Positions 37,516-37,524 of a stretch of DNA of 37,524 nt are shown one piece after another; within the stretch, counting starts at the first letter, position 1, and every line of letters starts with the position of its first letter. The notes below the pieces were generated by a model. The model was not told where the DNA came from. It searched no databases and worked only from the letters and a program-made list of their open reading frames with translations. The stretch comes from Ruminococcus sp. (lineage in GTDB: Bacteria; Bacillota; Clostridia; Oscillospirales; Ruminococcaceae). The stretch is from positions 1 to 37,524 of the forward strand of contig JAETQO010000020.1 of NCBI GenBank assembly GCA_021770655.1. Direction: 5' to 3'. A program made the translations under genes and the position numbers.

Positions 37516-37524
37516 ATGCCCATA

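Larger units (their letters stand above)
36717..37524. other. Non-coding repressor-side end region (attL-like)
   Basis: About 800 bases without a convincing gene. It contains a weak CCCCTATAAGGGG hairpin after the repressor (36764-36776) and a tandem CCCCAACTGTAT repeat (36975-36998). A site-like ACGAAACGTGCA lies at 37018-37029. CCGATTAAAGC-type repeats lie between 37315 and 37395. Two inverted transposase-site candidates are near the edge. Open frames here have no start context or protein-like composition. Confidence 0.6.

Noticed and set aside
1-37524. CRISPR array or insertion sequence
   Set aside because: No regularly spaced repeats with unique spacers and no second transposase with its own terminal repeats were seen; the only transposition genes are the MuA/MuB pair.

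Overview
The window is essentially one complete Mu-like transposable, contractile-tailed prophage or phage genome of a Bacteroidota host. The evidence for a Mu relative is a DDE transposase (MuA type) next to an AAA+ target-selection ATPase (MuB type), DUF1018 (gp16) and DUF3164 (gp5-like) early proteins, a DUF935 portal, a MuF-type minor head protein, a gpG-like protein, a DUF1320 (gp36) protein, a sheath, a tube and a tape measure. The host assignment rests on promoters of the Bacteroidota type (TTTG, 19-20 bases, TAnnTTTG), the lack of Shine-Dalgarno sites, and families known mainly from Bacteroidales phages (for example DUF6046). The GC-rich composition would fit a high-GC Bacteroidales such as an Alistipes relative, but that is inference. 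The map is inverted relative to the usual Mu map: the repressor end is on the right and the 'mom' end is on the left.

Layout from right to left. At 36.0-36.7 kb an AT-rich HTH repressor gene and the leftward early promoter face each other. Three CAGAAnnTTCTG palindromes lie here, two of them inside the repressor gene. The leftward early operon (36.0 to 29.3 kb) holds small regulators, MuA, MuB, an AAA/RecA-like ATPase, gp16-like and gp5-like proteins, and a small basic protein. Late genes form two divergent blocks that leave a symmetric promoter region at 18.2-18.3 kb. The rightward block (18.4-29.3 kb) encodes terminase, gp36, baseplate hub, spike and wedge, two fibre-like proteins, portal, MuF head protein, gpG and a gp37-like protein. 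The leftward block (18.0-2.6 kb) encodes prohead protease/scaffold, capsid, amidase, spanins, sheath, tube, frameshifted tail chaperones, tape measure, DUF6046, a diversity-generating retroelement (target, template repeat, reverse transcriptase), a baseplate J-like protein and a distal tail protein. The left end carries a modification cassette: a D12-class adenine methyltransferase and a thymidylate-synthase-fold enzyme, at the place where Mu has mom.

The most interesting points follow. (1) The MuF head protein ends in a papain-fold toxin/deamidase-like domain. Convergent to it lies an 82-codon gene with its own promoter, a good candidate immunity gene that could be expressed in the lysogen. 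(2) The retroelement's target gene lacks nearly all of its variable C-terminal domain: the conserved stem is joined to the last 21 bases shared with the template repeat, out of frame. (3) An initiator-type tRNA gene sits between the divergent late promoters and is followed by a strong terminator just before the protease gene. (4) Two probable structured RNAs with promoters and terminators lie at 1.15-1.28 and 2.27-2.60 kb. (5) A 41-residue membrane protein with its own promoter is encoded opposite the tail operon.

Both window edges carry inverted 16-base sites of one family. Two sites are tightly spaced at the left edge and two lie about 90 bases apart at the right edge, which mirrors the attR/attL asymmetry of Mu. 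The window therefore probably spans the element from end to end.
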